Below, piece after piece: positions 26,525-36,432 of a stretch of 64,000 bases of DNA. Made by a program: the position numbers and the translations under genes. The DNA is from an uncultured Gemmatimonadales bacterium (GTDB lineage: Bacteria > Gemmatimonadota > Gemmatimonadetes > Longimicrobiales > Gaopeijiaceae). Where the stretch lies: positions 62,001-126,000 of the forward strand of contig CALFPJ010000020.1 of the NCBI GenBank assembly GCA_937919655.1. Reading direction: 5' to 3'. The notes under the pieces are model-generated. The model worked only from the letters and a program-made list of their open reading frames with translations. It searched no databases and was not told where the DNA came from. How positions within the stretch are numbered: position 1 is the first letter of the stretch; each line of letters opens with the position of its first letter.

Positions 26525-29500
26525 CGGGCGGCACCATGGCGAAGATATAGTACCGGTACCACAACCATATTGAGGGCGAGCGAGGTAAGCAGTCCGCCTA
26601 GAACGACGACGGCCATGGGGCTCTGGATCTCGTTTCCTGGCTCCCCTCCTGCGAGAGCGAGAGGTAACAAGGCAAGCCCGGCCGTCAGCGCCGTCATCAT
26701 GATCGGACTCAACCGCTCCATCGAACCTCTGAGCACGGCGTCATAGAGGGCGACGCCCTCTCCTTGAAGGTGGTTGAAGTGGCTGACCATGAGGATCCCA
26801 TTGCGTATCGCGATTCCGAAGAGTGTGATGAAACCCACGAGGGTGGCAACGTTCAGGACGCCACCGGTGAGCCACACCGCCAAGACGCCTCCGACCAGCG
26901 CCAACGGGAGATTCACCATCACAAGCAGCGCCTGCCTCACGGAGCTGAATTCGACCAGGAGCAGCAAAAACACGGCAGCCACGGAAAGCAGGCTCATGAG
27001 CCCGATCGTGCGAGAGGCCCCCTCCGCCGACTCGAACTGGCCTCCGTACTCGATGAAATATCCCGCTGGCAGGTCGACCTGCTCCTCAACCTGCTGGCGC
27101 AGATCTTCGACAACGCTCCCCACGTCACGGCCGGCCACGTTGGACTGAACCACGATCTTGCGCTGCACATCCTCCCTTGAGATCGAGTTCGGCCCCAGGT
27201 CGAAGCGCACGTCGGCGAGTTGTCCGATCGTGACCTGCGAGCCCACCGGGGTGTTGATGCGCGCGTTCCGCACGGTCTCCAGACTCTTCCGGTGCTCGTT
27301 CGCAAACCGCACGACGAGGTTGAACGTCCTTTGCTGTTCCAGAATCTGGGACACGGCCTCACCAGCGAGCGCTACGTCGACGGCTTCAGCCAGGAAGGCT
27401 GGGGTGACGCCGTAACGGGCCATCGCAGCCCGGTTCATGTCGATGCGGATCTGGGGCACGTCGGCCTGCTGCTCCATGGCCACGTCTACGGTCCCCTGCA
27501 CACCCTGGGCGACCGTCTCGATGTCCTTTGCGATCCGGCGCAACTCATACAGATCCGGACCGAAGATCTTCACGGCGATGCTCGCGCGCGTCCCTGAGAG
27601 CATGTGGTCGATGCGGTGCCCGATGGGCTGCCCGATCGTGATCTGCGTCCCCGGGACCGCGGCGAGGTCCGCCCGCAGCTCCTCGAGGACCACATCGTAG
27701 TCGAACGCGTCGATATCGAGGCGGGCATCGATCTCGGCGGCGTTGACGCCCTGGGCGTGTTCATCGAGCTCCGCCCTGCCCGTGCGGCGCGCGGTCTCGA
27801 GCACCGCCGGGTGGGCGAGCAGGATCTGCTCGATTCGTTGCCCCAGCGCGTCGGACTCGTCTAACGACGTACCAGGGATCGTCAGGGCACTGATCACCAA
27901 CGACCCTTCCTGGAATTCAGGCAGGAACGAACGCCCCAGAAAGGGGAACGCCGCCATGGACAACACCACGAGCACGGCGGCGCCCGCCATGACGGTCGTC
28001 GGGCGGGCGAGGATGGGGACTAGCGTCGCGGCATAGGCCTTCTTGAGGGTGCGCACCACCCAACTCTCTTTGTCCGTGTCGATCGCCTTCGAACGTGGGA
28101 GCAGGTAGACGCATAGAGCTGGCGTGACCGTGACCGCCACGACGAGCGATGCCAAGATCGACACGATGTAGGCAAGTCCGAGCGGCAGGAGCATGCGCCC
28201 CTCGACACCGGACAGGAACAGTATCGGGATGAAGACCACGATGATGATCAGCGTCGCGATGACGATGCTCCGCAGGATCTCTTTGGACGCACTGAACACC
28301 ACGTCCGCCACCGGCACGCGGGCGTCTTCGGGCTGATGCCGGTTCTCGCGCAAACGTCGAAAGACGTTCTCTACGACGATCACCGCATCATCCACCAGCG
28401 CGCCAATCGCGATCGCCATTCCGCCAAGCGTCATGGTGTTGATCGTGATACCGAAGAGCTTGAGCGCGAGTACGGCCGTGATGAGCGAGAGAGGAATCGC
28501 GAGCACGGAGATGGACGTCGTGCGAACACTCCACAGGAACAGGAAGAGGATCAGGACCACCAGGATCGCCCCGTCGCGGAGCGCGACCATGACGTTCCTC
28601 ACCGCAGTCCGAATGAAGTCCGCCTGCCGGAAGATGCCGTGGTTGATCGTCATGCCAGCTGGAAGCGTTTCCTCGATGCGGGCGATCTCTTGATCGATGC
28701 GCTCGGTCAGTTCAAGGGTATTCGTGCCCGGCTGCTTGAGGAGCGTCAGCACGACCGCTCTAGAAGCGTTCGCCGAGCCTTCGCCAAGCCGGGTGGCGGC
28801 CCCAATACGGACGTCCGCGACGTCGCCGATCGTGATCGGCGTGCTATTCCTCGTCGCCACAACGGTAAGCGCGACGTCGTCGATCGACTGAACCCGTCCC
28901 GTAGCCCGTATCAAGTACTCTTGCCCGCGTTCCATGAACACGCCGCCCGACGCGTTCACGTTCGAGCCCTCCGCCGCTCTGAGCACCTCCCCGAGCGTGA
29001 CGTTGAACGCGTTTAAGCGGCTCGGATCGACAAGGACCTGGTACTCGCGCACTTCTCCCCCGAGCGGAATGACCTGAGCCACCCCCGGAATGGCGAGCAA
29101 GCGTCGCCGCAGGGTCCAGTCGGCAACCGAACGCATCTCCATCGGGGTGACCGAACCATCGCCGGTCACCGCGATCAGTATGATCTCGCCCATGATCGAC
29201 GAGATGGGAGCGAGCGCCGGGGTCCCGACACCCCCCGGCAGACCCGCCGCCACGAGTTGAAGCTTCTCGTTCACGATCTGGCGGGCCTGGAAGATATCCG
29301 TGCCCCAATCGAACTCGACCCACACGATGCTGATACCCTGCGACGTCGACGACCTCACCCGCCGCACCCCGGTGGCGCCATTCACGGAGGTCTCGATCCT
29401 GAACGTCACCAGCGCCTCGACTTCCTCCGGCGCCATTCCATGTGCTTCAGTAAGGACCGTCACGGTGGGTGCTGTGAGGTCGGGGAACACGTCGACGGGC

Positions 29501-29604
29501 ATACGCAGGGCCGTGATGGTCCCGCTGATGAGCAGGACGAGCGCGGCCCCCGCTACTAGGAAGTAGTTGCTGATGGACCAACGAATTACTCGGTCTAGCA
29601 TCAT
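26521..29604 (-). CDS. heavy-metal RND efflux permease (CzcA/CusA type)
   Basis: The 1027-residue pump has the family's 12 helices, two large periplasmic loops and the conserved helix-4 motif AIGALVDDAVIVVENVFRR. That motif (VDDA) differs from the Cu/Ag CusA form (VDAA) and the Zn/Co/Cd CzcA form (VDGA), so the substrate is uncertain despite the copper setting. It expels metal using proton flow, with the adaptor and TolC-like protein encoded upstream. AGGAG precedes the ATG. Length and ends look complete. Confidence 0.92.
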   Translation of the reverse strand: MMLDRVIRWSISNYFLVAGAALVLLISGTITALRMPVDVFPDLTAPTVTVLTEAHGMAPEEVEALVTFRIETSVNGATGVRRVRSSTSQGISIVWVEFDWGTDIFQARQIVNEKLQLVAAGLPGGVGTPALAPISSIMGEIILIAVTGDGSVTPMEMRSVADWTLRRRLLAIPGVAQVIPLGGEVREYQVLVDPSRLNAFNVTLGEVLRAAEGSNVNASGGVFMERGQEYLIRATGRVQSIDDVALTVVATRNSTPITIGDVADVRIGAATRLGEGSANASRAVVLTLLKQPGTNTLELTERIDQEIARIEETLPAGMTINHGIFRQADFIRTAVRNVMVALRDGAILVVLILFLFLWSVRTTSISVLAIPLSLITAVLALKLFGITINTMTLGGMAIAIGALVDDAVIVVENVFRRLRENRHQPEDARVPVADVVFSASKEILRSIVIATLIIIVVFIPILFLSGVEGRMLLPLGLAYIVSILASLVVAVTVTPALCVYLLPRSKAIDTDKESWVVRTLKKAYAATLVPILARPTTVMAGAAVLVVLSMAAFPFLGRSFLPEFQEGSLVISALTIPGTSLDESDALGQRIEQILLAHPAVLETARRTGRAELDEHAQGVNAAEIDARLDIDAFDYDVVLEELRADLAAVPGTQITIGQPIGHRIDHMLSGTRASIAVKIFGPDLYELRRIAKDIETVAQGVQGTVDVAMEQQADVPQIRIDMNRAAMARYGVTPAFLAEAVDVALAGEAVSQILEQQRTFNLVVRFANEHRKSLETVRNARINTPVGSQVTIGQLADVRFDLGPNSISREDVQRKIVVQSNVAGRDVGSVVEDLRQQVEEQVDLPAGYFIEYGGQFESAEGASRTIGLMSLLSVAAVFLLLLVEFSSVRQALLVMVNLPLALVGGVLAVWLTGGVLNVATLVGFITLFGIAIRNGILMVSHFNHLQGEGVALYDAVLRGSMERLSPIMMTALTAGLALLPLALAGGEPGNEIQSPMAVVVLGGLLTSLALNMVVVPVLYLRHGAAR

Positions 29605-29610
29605 GTACTC

Positions 29611-31116
29611 CTAGTGCGCGTGGCCGCCGGCAAAGTCGCCGCCGGAGAGGGAGGCGAGCCGCACCTGATAGGGACCCACGCTGACCACCATGTCGCCAGG
29701 TTGGAGCCCTGCGACGACAATGGTCCGCCGTCCGTCCGTCGGGCCTACGGTGAGTATGCGTCTCTCGAAGGTCTCTCCTCCCGCCTGCACGTACACCACG
29801 GGTGTGCCGTTCTCGTCCAGGATCGCGGTATTGGGAATCGCGATCCCCTCCACGACCTCACCGGTTGGCACTGTGGCCTGCACGAACTGGCCGAACACGA
29901 ACCGCCGCTGCCCCGCGGCGACCTCAAAGACCACGGAAACGGTCCGCGTCTGGGGGTCGATGGTGCTCCCCACCGACCGCAGCCGAGCACTAAATGCGTC
30001 TGGAGAATTGTCCACCGTGAAGAGCGACCCCGCACCAGCAGGTAGGCTGTTCGCCGCGGCCGCCGGCACCTGCACCCGGATCCAAGCCTTGGCCGGGTCC
30101 ACGATCGTGAAGAGCGACTCCCCCGCCTCCACCCGTCCGCCGGGCACGAAGGTGCGTTCCGCGATCACGCCCGACATCGGCGCGCGCAGGTTGAGATGGT
30201 AGGCACCATCCGTCCCACCGCCCATGGCCAGCAACTCGGCCTCCGCGATCTCCAGATCATGCCGGGCCTCCTCGAGGCGTTTGGCTGGGATCGCACCAGC
30301 GTCGAGGAGAACCGCATCCCTTTCCACTTCACGTCTCAGCCGCTCCACTCGTCCGCGAGACTGGGCGAAGCCTCCGTCCTGGCCTGTGGGAGCCAAGACC
30401 GCCAGAACCTGCCCCTGCCGGACCGCGTCGCCCACAGAGGGCGCGCCCCGGTTCGCATCCGCCGCGGCAATCCCGTCTACCGGGGCGCTGACACGCACGA
30501 GGGCGCCGTCGGGCGGAACAACCTCGCCCGGCGCCAACATCGTTTGCTGGACCGAGTGCGTTGCTGCCGGTTCGACGGCAAATGGAATCGTCCACTGCTG
30601 TTCCTTCAGGAACGAGATGCCTGCCAGTTCTTCGGCGGCCGCGTAGGCGAGCGCTTCTTCTTCCGTGGCGTGCACCAAAACACCCGACACGACGTGTTGG
30701 CTGCTTACCTGATCACTCACCAGCGTCAGCTCCACGTCGTAGCTGCCTGCCCGGCCAATCGCGGGATCCAGCAAGAAGATGCCGTCGCGGAGTGGCGCAT
30801 CCACGGTGAACGTCTCGGCAGCGGTCCCGGCACTCATGAAGCGGACCGTGAGTGTCCCGGCGCGGATGGGTTGGAAGTCCTCCCTGTCCGTCAGGTGGAT
30901 CGCCCAGTTCCCGGTCTGTTGCCCCATCACGAGGAAGGGGTATTCCAGAAAGAGTTCGGTGCCCTCCACCCACTGGGTCACGACCACCGCGCCGAGCTCG
31001 GGCTCCGCCAGTGTCTCATCGGTGGGCGAGCAGGCTGCGAGTGCCAAGACAAGAGCGACCGAAGCTGCTGCTCGCGATGCGCTCACCTTCCGTGTGTACG
31101 ATCGTTCGCAAGTCAT
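29611..31116 (-). CDS. RND periplasmic adaptor lipoprotein (CzcB/CusB type)
   Basis: The 501-residue protein has a lipobox (LALAAC), an extra N-terminal beta domain (~50-150) seen in some metal adaptors, a barrel-sandwich/lipoyl domain split by a short helical hairpin (LRREVERDAVLLDAG) and a C-terminal beta-barrel. The C-terminus ends GGHAH, a possible metal site. It bridges the pump and outer-membrane channel. Its ATG overlaps the TolC stop (TAATG) and its own stop is 6 bases from the pump start. Confidence 0.9.
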   Translation of the reverse strand: MTCERSYTRKVSASRAAASVALVLALAACSPTDETLAEPELGAVVVTQWVEGTELFLEYPFLVMGQQTGNWAIHLTDREDFQPIRAGTLTVRFMSAGTAAETFTVDAPLRDGIFLLDPAIGRAGSYDVELTLVSDQVSSQHVVSGVLVHATEEEALAYAAAEELAGISFLKEQQWTIPFAVEPAATHSVQQTMLAPGEVVPPDGALVRVSAPVDGIAAADANRGAPSVGDAVRQGQVLAVLAPTGQDGGFAQSRGRVERLRREVERDAVLLDAGAIPAKRLEEARHDLEIAEAELLAMGGGTDGAYHLNLRAPMSGVIAERTFVPGGRVEAGESLFTIVDPAKAWIRVQVPAAAANSLPAGAGSLFTVDNSPDAFSARLRSVGSTIDPQTRTVSVVFEVAAGQRRFVFGQFVQATVPTGEVVEGIAIPNTAILDENGTPVVYVQAGGETFERRILTVGPTDGRRTIVVAGLQPGDMVVSVGPYQVRLASLSGGDFAGGHAH

Positions 31117-32426
31117 TATCGCGTCTCCAGGTCGGTCTCAGAGCCGAGGGCAAAACCACCCGTCGCTCGTTCCAGGTTGTAGTAGGCAATCCACAGGTCC
31201 GCGCGTAGCTGAGCCTGCGCGTTTCGCGCGCCCTTCAGGGCGTCCGCCGCGTCGAGGAGCTCCAGTAGTCCCATTTCGCCGAGGTCGTAGGCCACTTGGG
31301 CCATCTCGAGGAGGTCTGAAGACGCATCCAGTTCATCCCCTGTGAGGAGGTCCGAGCGGCGCCTCGCGCTCTCGTAGCTCTCCACGGCTCGGCGGATGTC
31401 GTTCTCCACTTGGCGCTTCGTCAAGGCAAGGCGCGCTTCCCCCGACTCGGCTCGGGCTTCCGCCCCCGCCAACGCACCCGCATTGCGGTTGAAGAGCGGA
31501 AGCGGGATCGCCACACCAAGAAACGCGCCATTCATGCCGTCCGACTGCCGCTTGAATCCACCGGTGGCCGTCAGACTCGGGACCCGCTCCGAGCGCTTGA
31601 GTCGCACATCCGCAGCTGCGGCCTCGGCGGCCGCTCGTGCGGCGTCGACCTCCTGCCGCCCTGACGCGACTTGCTCAGCGATGACGTCACCGACCGAAGT
31701 CGGCGGTGTCTCCCCATCGAGGCCTGCGACCGTGACCTCCGCGACATCCGACTCAGGCAGGATGAGCAGGGCGAGGTTGCGGCGCGCGGAGGCCGCGCGG
31801 ATTTCAGCGTCTGCCAACAGGTTCTCGTAGCGTGAACGCTCGACGAAGATGCGTTGCAGGTCGTAGCGGGAAATGTCGCCCTGGGCCTCCCGAGTCGCGG
31901 CCGTCCGCGCGGCCTCCCGGAAGACGTCGGTGACGCGTCGGGCCACGCCAAGTAAATCGTCGGCAAGCACCGCATCGACGTACGTCCGCTTCACCTCAAA
32001 GGCGAGCCGGGAGCTGTCTGCCGCCAAGCGCGCCTCGGTCGCCCGTACGGCCCACTGCGCTCCATCCGCGCGTGCGTTCCGCAGACCCGGAAGCTCCACC
32101 ATCTGGCTGAGCGTGACGTATGATTCCGAATAGTCGGCAGTGCCGCCGGAGAGCGGCTCGTGCGTCACGTTCAGCGTCGGGTTGGGAAAGGCCCCGGCCT
32201 GCCTGGCGAGTCCACGGAACTCGAGCGCTTCGAGCCTAGCGACACGGAGGTCGAGGTTGTTTTCTGCAAATAGGCTCAAGGCCTCGTCCAGGCTCACCCG
32301 CCGCGCCTGGCTTTGAGCCGCCGTTTGAGCAACCCCTTGAGCAACCAAAGGGGCGGTCCAAAGTCCACAGGCAATGACGAGTACGATCAATCTGGTGGTG
32401 CGATTCACGAATGGGCTCCAGCGCAT
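31116..32426 (-). CDS. TolC-family outer-membrane channel (CzcC/CusC type)
   Basis: The 436-residue product has a signal peptide, then two repeated outer-membrane efflux domains: DEALSLFAENNLDLRVARLE and AAADVRLKRSERVPSLTATG lead the halves, with long helices and FNRNAGALAGAEARAE. This is the outer part of the tripartite pump encoded with the next two genes. It lacks a lipobox. Confidence 0.9.
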   Translation of the reverse strand: MRWSPFVNRTTRLIVLVIACGLWTAPLVAQGVAQTAAQSQARRVSLDEALSLFAENNLDLRVARLEALEFRGLARQAGAFPNPTLNVTHEPLSGGTADYSESYVTLSQMVELPGLRNARADGAQWAVRATEARLAADSSRLAFEVKRTYVDAVLADDLLGVARRVTDVFREAARTAATREAQGDISRYDLQRIFVERSRYENLLADAEIRAASARRNLALLILPESDVAEVTVAGLDGETPPTSVGDVIAEQVASGRQEVDAARAAAEAAAADVRLKRSERVPSLTATGGFKRQSDGMNGAFLGVAIPLPLFNRNAGALAGAEARAESGEARLALTKRQVENDIRRAVESYESARRRSDLLTGDELDASSDLLEMAQVAYDLGEMGLLELLDAADALKGARNAQAQLRADLWIAYYNLERATGGFALGSETDLETR

Positions 32427-32494
32427 GCCAGGGTCACCACGGCCGAATTTCGGCCGGGGCCGTAGCGTCTACGGTCCGGTGTGTCAGGCTAGGG

Positions 32495-32516
32495 CCGAGC
32501 GCTCGGAAGCGCTCGG
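32495..32516. terminator. 9-bp GC hairpin between the His-rich gene and the efflux operon
   Basis: CCGAGCGCT (32495-32503) and AGCGCTCGG (32508-32516) pair perfectly around CGGA, immediately after the His-rich gene's stop. It may attenuate transcription into the RND operon or process the mRNA; no T-run follows. Confidence 0.5.
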
Positions 32517-32520
32517 ATGA

Positions 32521-32862
32521 CTAGGAAGTGACCGGTGGAGCCCGCGGAGAGGCTGAGGGTGGCGGCCATTCTCGAGGCGCGACGTAGTCGAACCGCGGGG
32601 TTCCGGACTCTGCGATGACAGGCGCGGTGGGCACACTGACCAATCGGGCTGGCACAGCCACACCGGTCGCAGAAGCGCTTGGGAGACGCGTCTCCTGTTC
32701 CGTCAGGATCACCCCATGATCGTGATGATCTGCGGCCGTGATCTCAGCGCCGCCATCTACATCTTCTTCATCATGATGATGCGACGGCAAGCCAGTGCTC
32801 AACGTCATCAAGACGAGAAGCAGCATACCCAGCACGGGCCGGTTGGCAGGAGAGCGTCGCAT
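32521..32862 (-). CDS. small exported His/Asp-rich protein
   Basis: The start at 32862 gives a 113-residue product with an N-terminal hydrophobic segment (VLGMLLLVLMTLSTG), followed directly by SHHHDEEDVDGG and ADHHDHG, two metal-chelating clusters. The tail is Pro/Ser-rich and looks disordered. Similar small His-rich proteins precede metal-efflux operons in other bacteria, where they may bind metal in the periplasm. It is the first gene of the minus-strand metal operon and is divergent from a broken copC. Confidence 0.65.
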   Translation of the reverse strand: MRRSPANRPVLGMLLLVLMTLSTGLPSHHHDEEDVDGGAEITAADHHDHGVILTEQETRLPSASATGVAVPARLVSVPTAPVIAESGTPRFDYVAPREWPPPSASPRAPPVTS

Positions 32863-32921
32863 ACGACATCTTCGTCTGCGCCCACTTGATATGCAAGACG
32901 AACCCCTGACCCATCGCACTT

Positions 32922-33287
32922 ATGAAGCGTCTCCCCATCATCGCCTTCGCCTTTCTGACCTAGACAGCCTTCATCGCGTCGGCCTTCCACTTAGAGCTCG
33001 AGGCTTCATTCCCTGCGGCGGACGGCACGGTTGCGTCAGCACCCTCTGAGATCTGGTTGGAGTTCACACAGGCTCCGGACACGGCGCAGTCGAGCTTTAC
33101 AGTCGAGGGTCCTGACGGTCCCCTGCTACTCGGAGCGATCCACCTGGGCCAGAATGCCGAGACCCTTGTGGCTGCCGTGGAAGGTCCGATGCCAGCCGGG
33201 TCGTACACCGTCTCGTGGATCGGCGCGCCCGTGGACGACCACTCCGTGCAGGGCCGCTACTTCTTCTCGGTGGGCGCCACACGCTGA
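32922..33287 (+). pseudogene. CopC-like gene broken by an in-frame TAG in its signal peptide
   Basis: An ATG at 32922 opens a signal peptide (MKRLPIIAFAFLT), then TAG at 32961-32963, and the same frame continues (TAFIASAFHLELEASFPAAD) into a full CopC domain: FTQAPD, MPAGSYTVSWIGAPVDDHSV and FFSVGA. The body has no other defect. A start at 33057 would make a truncated, leaderless protein. It is a second copC, divergent from the His-rich/RND operon; the intact one is at 20880. Confidence 0.75.
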
Positions 33288-33475
33288 GTCCGGTGGGGAG
33301 GCGCCCAGGGGCGTGGTGTCGCTTTCGGCGCTCCACCATCCATATCCAAGTGGGCACGCCGCCCGTCCACCACCAGCGACAAGTCGCCGACACGGTCCGC
33401 AGCGATCGAATTCTCGTTCACATGGAACGTGCCGTTGATAATCGCAATCCGTACCGCAGTCCCGCTGGGGAGTGC

Positions 33476-33577
33476 CTAAGAATCCATCTTGATGAGCAGG
33501 TCGCGCGCTACGCCCGCGGTAACGAGAAGGGCAGTAATGGCCACGGATAAGGAGAGAGTTCGGATCGTCCGTTTCAT
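33476..33577 (-). pseudogene. signal-peptide-like ORF ended by TAG, possible decayed gene
   Basis: The frame from 33577 reads MKRTIRTLSLSVAITALLV and ends after 33 residues at TAG (33476-33478). Beyond the stop the same frame stays open to about 33284 with coding-like sequence (SGTAVRIAIINGTFHVNEN, DLSLVVDGRRAHLD). This suggests a small exported protein cut by a nonsense change, but no homologue is recognised. Confidence 0.35.
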
Positions 33578-33809
33578 GACGACTCCGTTCAGGGCCTCCG
33601 AACCGGCCCGCACCTAGTCTCTAACTCCTGCCTCGGTCTTCCGCCACGTTTCTCGACCGAAGTCCGTGCCGTGGGGCCGGTTGCGTCGAGGGCCGCCTAA
33701 AGCGGCCCGAGCCGGAGGCCCCTTGTCAACTGACGTTCCTCCTCCCTAAGCCCCTAACTGCAGCATGATACATCACGGTCAACTGAATACGTCGCTAGTT
33801 CGGCGTCGC

Positions 33810-34097
33810 TCAGCCGGCTTCTGGATCAGCTGCCCGGACCGGAGAACTCGCGGACTGAGTGTGTACGATTCTCCACGAACTACCCACCCATCGGAAAAGG
33901 TACGTTCCATGCCCCTGGTTGTGGATGTCCCTTCCGTCCGAGGTCGTGAGCTGAATGTCCGTGTCGACCAGGGCCCAAGCGAAGCCGCCCTCGAAGTGCG
34001 TCTCGATGAGTGAAGTTCCCCAGCCGAGGGTGAAGCCCCGATGACGCAAAGATAAAGAAACCTTCACAGAAGGAGGTCGTCGTACTAGTAGGACCAC
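33810..34097 (-). pseudogene. fragment of an NTF2-like protein
   Basis: About 65 residues (THFEGGFAWALVDTDIQL, GHGTYLFRWVGSSWRIVH) match the second half of DUF4440/SnoaL-type proteins, but the first half is missing. The remaining bases up to 34202 show nothing. From 33578 to 33809 I see no gene either. It is probably a remnant. Confidence 0.4.
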
Positions 34098-34202
34098 ATG
34101 AGAACCCCCATGGCCGGACAGGTCTTTTCGCCGAAAGGCCCGACGGACGGTCCGGTTAGCCCTGGAGTCGAGACGTGAGCGGGGACACCACCTGCAGGCG
34201 CC

Positions 34203-35639
34203 TCATGAATCGTCCGCCTGCTCAATGGACGGCGCCGACGGTAGGTGAACCGAAAACCGGGCACCCCCTTCCGGCAAATTTTCTGCCGTCGCCCGGCCAC
34301 CATGAGCCTCCGCGACCGCCTTGACGATGGCAAGGCCCAGCCCCGTGCCACCCGCTTCACTGCCATGGCTTCGAGCCGAATCGGCGCGGTAGAATCGCTC
34401 GAACACCGTCGCGGGCTCGATCTCGCCAAGCCCCGGCCCACTATCCTTCACGGTGAGCACCACCGAGCCATTCTTCTCAACGATAGAAACCTCGACGCGT
34501 CCACCAGTCGGCGTAAACTTGAGCGCGTTGTCCATGAGGTTCCATGCCACCTGACCCAACAGGCCGGTATCAAACACGGCCACCGCAGCTTTGTCAGCGT
34601 CAACCTTGAGCGAGACGCCTTTCGCCACCGCTCGCGGGCGCAGCCGTTCGGCGATACTGAGGACCACGGCGGCCGCGTCGGCGGATTCCAGGCGTGGATG
34701 CATCGCCCCGGCGTCCGAGCGTGCAAGGGTGAGCAGATCCTCGGTGATCGAGGTGAGTCGCACCACCTCTTCGAGCGTGGATCGCAACACACGGCGGTAT
34801 TCGTCCTGATCACGATCACGCCGCAGCGCGATTTCGATCTCGCCCCGCATGGCGGTGAGCGGCGACCGTAGTTCGTGGCTCGCATCCGCGGCGAACCGAC
34901 GTTGGGTCTCGAACGCACTCTGGATCCGAGCCAACATGGTGTTCAGGACCTCCACGAGCCTCCGGTACTCGACGGTGTCGGCGTAGGCTTGTATCCCTCG
35001 GCCTAGTGATCCCGCCCGAATCTCTTCGGCCTGATCAATGACCGCGTGAATTGGACGTACCGCGCTGCTCGCGAGCCACCACGATCCAGCGAACGTCGCA
35101 CCGGCAAGAACAACCGTGAGGAGCACTAGAAAGTACCCGGCGCGCCCGAGCATCTCGTCGCGGGCACCCAGCGGCGCGGCCACCTGGAGCACATGCGCCT
35201 CGTGCTGGGCGCCCATGCGTTCCAGCGGATAGAAGAGCGTGCGCACAGAGGATCCCTCGAACTCCTGCTCCGCCCACACAAGCTCGCCAGCAGAGGCAAG
35301 TACCAGCGCGTCGGAGTCAGTCGGAAGATCCGATGTCATGTACTGACTGCGTAGCAGGCTCCGTCCGTCGTCAGACCACACCTGCGCGTAACGAATCAAG
35401 TCGCGCACGGATGCCGCCTCGTCGGCGGACAGCTCCCACTCGTGGAAGTGCATCGCCCCACCGGGACCGTCCGCGAGCGAGGCGGCCTGGATCGAGGCTA
35501 CGTTGAGGATCGAGGAGTTCAGTTCCCGATCCAAGAGCGCTTTGAGTGTGATGACCGTCACCGCAGAAAGCGCCGCCAGGCCGACGGCGGCGACGATCGT
35601 CGCCCGCAATGCCAACTGGAAACGAAAGGACCGTGTCAC
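34203..35639 (-). CDS. sensor histidine kinase, heavy-metal type
   Basis: The 478-residue kinase has two membrane helices (about 10-32 and 165-190) around a periplasmic sensor, a HAMP region, the phospho-acceptor His in [17 protein letters not shown], and the N, G1 and G2 boxes ([26 protein letters not shown]). Its arrangement is that of CusS/CopS-like metal sensors. The periplasmic part includes His residues (MHFHEWE). GTG at 35639 overlaps the regulator's stop, so both are translated together. Confidence 0.88.
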   Translation of the reverse strand: MTRSFRFQLALRATIVAAVGLAALSAVTVITLKALLDRELNSSILNVASIQAASLADGPGGAMHFHEWELSADEAASVRDLIRYAQVWSDDGRSLLRSQYMTSDLPTDSDALVLASAGELVWAEQEFEGSSVRTLFYPLERMGAQHEAHVLQVAAPLGARDEMLGRAGYFLVLLTVVLAGATFAGSWWLASSAVRPIHAVIDQAEEIRAGSLGRGIQAYADTVEYRRLVEVLNTMLARIQSAFETQRRFAADASHELRSPLTAMRGEIEIALRRDRDQDEYRRVLRSTLEEVVRLTSITEDLLTLARSDAGAMHPRLESADAAAVVLSIAERLRPRAVAKGVSLKVDADKAAVAVFDTGLLGQVAWNLMDNALKFTPTGGRVEVSIVEKNGSVVLTVKDSGPGLGEIEPATVFERFYRADSARSHGSEAGGTGLGLAIVKAVAEAHGGRATAENLPEGGARFSVHLPSAPSIEQADDS

Positions 35640-36316
35640 TTGGGCTCGTCTCGGTGAAGTACGTACCCAACCCCGCGCACCGTATGAACCAAGGGGCCAT
35701 CCCCCGCGTCGCGCAGCTTACGCCGCAGATGGCCGACGTGAACGTCCACCACGTTGCTCATCGGGTCGAAGTGAAGATCCCATACCTTCTCCAGAAGCTC
35801 CGTCCTGCGCACGACCCGCTCAGGGTTCAGCATCAAGAACTCAAGGAGCTGGAATTCCTTAGGGGTCAGATCCAGCCGTGCGCCGCGCCGCTCAGCTCGG
35901 TGCATAACCCGATCGAGTTCGACGTCGTCGTAGATCAGCCGGTCCGGGCGAGAGGCACCGCCCCGCCTCAGGAGGGCTCGAACCCGAGCCAGCAGTTCGT
36001 CGAAAGCGAAGGGCTTCGTCAGGTAGTCGTCCGCACCGGCATCCAAGCCGAGGACGATGTCGTCGCGCGAGTCTCGGGCGGTCAGCATTAGGACCGGCAC
36101 TGTGACCTGATGTGCCCTCAGTTCCCTAACAATCTCGAACCCGCTCTTCCCTGGCAGCATCACATCAAGCAGGAGCAGGTCGTACTCATGGACCCGAGCC
36201 TTGAGGAAGCCGTCCGTGCCGTCATGGGCGGTGTCGACGGAGTACCCTTCCTCGCGGAGCCCCTTCTCAAGGAAGCTTGCGACCTTCTTGTCGTCTTCGA
36301 CTACGAGGATTTTCAA
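35636..36316 (-). CDS. OmpR-family response regulator, CusR/CopR-like
   Basis: The 226-residue regulator has a receiver domain (VVEDDKK, phospho-Asp in [19 protein letters not shown]) and a winged-helix DNA-binding domain ([24 protein letters not shown]). TTG at 36316 is the start that gives MKILVVEDD. It is in one operon with the kinase, and a triple half-site array at 36399 lies upstream, so it may autoregulate. Its probable targets include the cop operon at 18448 and the PCYCGC gene at 23998. Confidence 0.9.
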   Translation of the reverse strand: MKILVVEDDKKVASFLEKGLREEGYSVDTAHDGTDGFLKARVHEYDLLLLDVMLPGKSGFEIVRELRAHQVTVPVLMLTARDSRDDIVLGLDAGADDYLTKPFAFDELLARVRALLRRGGASRPDRLIYDDVELDRVMHRAERRGARLDLTPKEFQLLEFLMLNPERVVRRTELLEKVWDLHFDPMSNVVDVHVGHLRRKLRDAGDGPLVHTVRGVGYVLHRDEPK

Positions 36317-36398
36317 GAGATGCGACCTGATTTAGGAGGTACTGTGGCGCAGGGACGGTGACGCGGCAGCCAACTCATATCAATACCACGCTAGCTCC

Positions 36399-36425
36399 GT
36401 GAATGCATGGTGAATGCCCAATGAA
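36399..36425 (-). promoter_or_regulatory. triple TTCAY half-sites upstream of the two-component operon
   Basis: On the minus strand TTCAT (36421-36425), TTCAC (36410-36414) and TTCAC (36399-36403) recur every 11 bases. A possible -10, TATTGA, starts 13 bases beyond the last. The arrangement matches that upstream of the copper oxidase and PCYCGC genes, where the gap is 14. Confidence 0.6.
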
Positions 36426-36432
36426 GGATGCT

